A stretch of 64,000 bases of DNA, from the NCBI RefSeq assembly GCF_000801105.2, contig NC_079517.1, forward strand, positions 5,270,001 to 5,334,000, written 5' to 3'. The position numbers and the translations under genes are program-made. How positions within the stretch are numbered: position 1 is the first letter of the stretch; each line of letters starts with the position of its first letter. The stretch is from Raphanus sativus (Eukaryota > Streptophyta > Magnoliopsida > Brassicales > Brassicaceae). The notes under the pieces are model-generated. The model was not told the origin of the DNA. It saw only the letters and a list, made by a program, of their open reading frames with translations, and searched no databases. Below are positions 61,661 to 64,000 of the stretch, piece after piece.

Positions 61661-61731
61661 GGAGATCTACGTTACGTCAAGTCACATTTGCTTCTTCATC
61701 TTTTTGTCATGTTTTTGGGACCTTCTTTTCT
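61661..61731 (-). promoter_or_regulatory. Conserved upstream block of oleosin gene 3 with TGACT/TGACG boxes
   Basis: Minus-strand GTGACTTGACGT (61674-61685) lies about 128 bp before the ATG. One of the two TGACG cores is changed to TGACT. GTAACGTAGATCTCC flanks it downstream and GGTCCCAAAAACATGAC upstream, as in the other two genes. An RY-like CATGCATG (61626-61633) lies between it and the TATA-like CATAAAAAGC (61582-61591). Confidence 0.7.
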
Positions 61732-61749
61732 TTCTTGTAGAATCTTAGT

Positions 61750-63541
61750 TAACTGTTTTCTTTTGTTTCCATTGTTTTGTGAAATATCAACGCGTGAGGA
61801 ACAATCTTTCTTATCAGCCATATGCAAATATGCATTTACTGTGAGTAAATTGATTACCTGATTATAATACGGTTGGTGAAGCCTGTTTTAAAAAAAGAGT
61901 AACTATGCTGCCTCACAATATATAGTAGTTAGTTAAAAAAAATAGTAATATTTGTTTTCTAATTTATAAACTCACAGTTTTTGCTAGGGTGAAAGTGCAA
62001 CTTGTAACTCATTTTATGAATATATGAAATATTTCATGAATTTGACATGTCATCTAATTCTCTTCGGTTGTTAGTAGGTGCAAAGAACCCAAGAAAATCT
62101 GTTGCTATGCAAAGTTGCTCAAGTCTTTTATCTTATCACTCTAAAAATCTATTTTACAACCTTTTTTATATATTGTAATTAGGCTTTTAAATCTATTTTA
62201 CAACCCTTTTGGCATGAGTATTCAAAAAAAAAAATCAACAGTTAACTGGAAAAAAAGAAAAAATAGATTCAAAATATTCATATTCATGTGTGATAAATTA
62301 AAAATAATTATGAATCACGTAAAAAAACATTCATGATAAAAAGAAGAAAATGGAAAAATGATTGAAATGAGATAATTCTAATATAATCTAAATCAAATTA
62401 TGTGATTTTGAATATCTAATCTATTAATTTAGAATCACATCTTTATCTACTACCAAAAGTTTGTCACTTAAATTTTGGACCTATTACTTTTATTAATAAA
62501 TTTGACTAGACATACATTAACACAATAAAACATGCACTTGACATATTACAATAGTCCAACCACTTTGTAGATATGAAAGATTATACATAAAAACTAACAC
62601 TATGTACAATGCATATTATAATACAAATAAATTTTGTACGTATAGGGAAAACATATTATATCCATGGATATATAACACAAAACATAAATCACAAGTTTTA
62701 AAATCATATAATATCAGATTAATAATTTTAATTAAGATTGGACAAAAATATGTCAGCTTATGTGCAGATCCGTATCTAATACAACCACTATTTTAGTATT
62801 ATTAATATATAACATAACTAAAATATAAATAAGAAAGTTTAAACTGGTGTTTCAAAAAAGGTGTCTCAAAAAGGTAAACTATTTTTTTTTGTAAAATGTT
62901 AAACTATTCTTTGAAAGACTAATATCATAAAATCTCAATTTTTGTTGACAATCTCTCATATGAAATACGGTTTTCATTCTTTTTCCTTTCTCATTATTTC
63001 TCTCCTTTTTTATTAAGAAAGGGCTATATAAAATATTTTCACTAATGGTGCTTCTAAAAGCCAAGGAAACACATGTCATAATCTTATTGGTGCTCCAAAG
63101 AGGTTGGTCACCAAATTGGCAATCCGAAATAAAGATCTCTCTTATAAGGTTCAAACGCAAGCGTAAAAATATTGTGGGCCATACAAACGCTTCAGCTTCG
63201 AAGTTTCCTGTGGCATCACTTTTCATTGCCATTTACCTCATGAGTGCAATGTTAATGTCTCAAGGTAAATGAAAATGAAAAATGCAAGAAGATTGGTCAT
63301 TGGTAGTCGTAAATTAAATTAGTATCAAATTCATTTTTAAAAAGAAAGTCTTAGGTAGGTATATACCGATGATTTGGTTAATTTGGACCAAATCGCATTG
63401 GTAGATATACTAATGCCAGTTATAATGATAACCACATCATTTTAATAAATTTACAAAGAAAATTTGTACACTGGTTATCATTTCCTTGTAACATGTCGTA
63501 CATTCATAGAAATGATTATGAAACATGTAGTTTAGGATAAA
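61750..63541. other. AT-rich spacer between oleosin genes 3 and 4
   Basis: Mostly AT-rich and non-coding. One less AT-rich patch (63040-63270) holds an exon-like hydrophobic stretch, FPVASLFIAIYLMSAMLMSQ followed by G|GTAAATG, resembling a signal-peptide exon of a small secreted protein, but no start codon or second exon could be found. Nothing else supports a gene. Confidence 0.4.
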
Positions 63542-64000
63542 TTAGGAATAATTTATGGAACCCAAACTACTCCATTCAGCTATACCATGCGGGAGGTTTA
63601 TTCTCTCCAGCTGGTTTATCCGTTGATGCTCCAACTGGTTTATTTTTTTGGTTTTTCAGCCGGTTTATTTGCTGCCCCGCCAGCAGGTTTATTTGCTGCC
63701 CCGTCAGCAGGTTTATTTGCTGCCCCTCCGGTCGGTTTATCTGCTGGTTTATCTGTTGGTCCTCCAGCAGGTTTATCTGCTGGTCCTCCAGCTGGTTTAT
63801 CTGCTGGTCCTCCAGCTGGTTTATCTGCTGGTCCTCCAGCTGGTTTATTTCCTGGTTTATCTGTTGGTCTTCCAGCGGGTTTATCTTTTGGTTTATGAGC
63901 TGGTTCTCCAGCTGGTTTACTTCCTGGTTTATTTGTTGGTCCTCCAGCAGGTTTATCTGGTTTATGTGCTGGTCCTCCAGCTGGTTTACTTCCTGGTTTA
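63542..64000 (-). CDS. Oleosin-type pollen-coat protein 4, 3' part only, possible frameshift
   Basis: The minus strand encodes an array of an eight-residue unit, KPAGGPAD, with variants (KPAGGPAH, KPTGGAAN, KPADGAAN), open from the window edge. By position and repeat style it is the repetitive tail exon of another GRP/oleosin gene whose hairpin exon lies beyond 64000. At about 63643-63649 a run of seven A residues (minus strand) shifts the frame. As read, the tail continues KPKKINQLEHQR and stops at 63542. If the run had eight A residues, the KP frame would continue as NKPVGASTDKPAGENKPPAW and stop at 63576. Either a recent mutation or a base-calling error is possible. Confidence 0.75.

Noticed and set aside
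62879..63232. 117-codon minus-strand frame beginning MAMKSDATGNFEAEAF
   Set aside because: It is antisense to the signal-peptide-like patch, without domains or plausible promoter.
63587..63898. Gly/Ala/Leu repeat frame on the plus strand
   Set aside because: It is the complement of the KPAGGPAD array, which has the register and composition of pollen-coat protein tails.

Overview
This window is nuclear DNA from a crucifer, most likely Brassica or a close relative. Intron-rich genes sit in very AT-rich spacers full of small plant transposons. From memory, the gene order matches the top of Arabidopsis thaliana chromosome 5 (about At5g07370 to At5g07530): an IPK2-alpha-type inositol polyphosphate kinase, an uncharacterised At5g07380-type protein, RBOHA, a cluster of pollen-type pectin methylesterases, GDH2, a P4/U4 cyclin, two methionine sulfoxide reductases A, a plantacyanin-like cupredoxin, the CCCH protein PEI1, and the oleosin-domain glycine-rich pollen-coat proteins. 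I rebuilt the exon structures by hand. Every intron used is GT-AG, phases agree across each gene, and the predicted lengths fit the families.

Layout. 1-3.6 kb is AT-rich spacer with a hAT relic. 3.6-13.2 kb holds IPK2, the unknown 659-residue gene and RBOHA (RBOHA on the minus strand). 13.5-26.5 kb holds three pectin methylesterase genes. The first two encode the same protein and lie in a segmental tandem duplication. Later insertions (a hAT, a TRIM and Helitrons) can be read off by comparing the two copies. 26.7-33.9 kb holds a solo LTR, a LINE stub, GDH2, the cyclin and a second LINE stub. 36-40.2 kb holds the two MSRA genes. 40.5-45.5 kb holds a long LINE fragment and the cupredoxin, whose large intron carries stray gene fragments. 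48.2-49 kb is PEI1. 49.3-64 kb is the oleosin/GRP cluster, all on the minus strand, interrupted by LINEs and Helitrons and cut off inside a fourth member by the window end.

How the genes relate. Most are independent housekeeping or developmental genes kept together by ancestry. Two groups look functionally coherent. The pectin methylesterases resemble pollen-tube PPME1. The oleosin/GRP proteins are lipid-droplet proteins that the anther tapetum supplies to the pollen coat. Three oleosin genes share a conserved upstream block with tandem TGACG (bZIP-type) sites at nearly constant distance from the start codon, followed by a second conserved element. This is the best candidate here for a shared control system.

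The strongest observations are: near-perfect identity confined to the pectin methylesterase gene bodies while flanks diverge (gene conversion); several insertions with exact target duplications and an empty sister site; an oleosin with a shortened membrane hairpin and no intron; a homopolymer frameshift in the last oleosin; and an unidentified protein that may carry a von Willebrand A-like domain similar to Treslin. Nothing suggests a prokaryotic, organellar or viral origin. Arabidopsis locus names are recalled, not searched.
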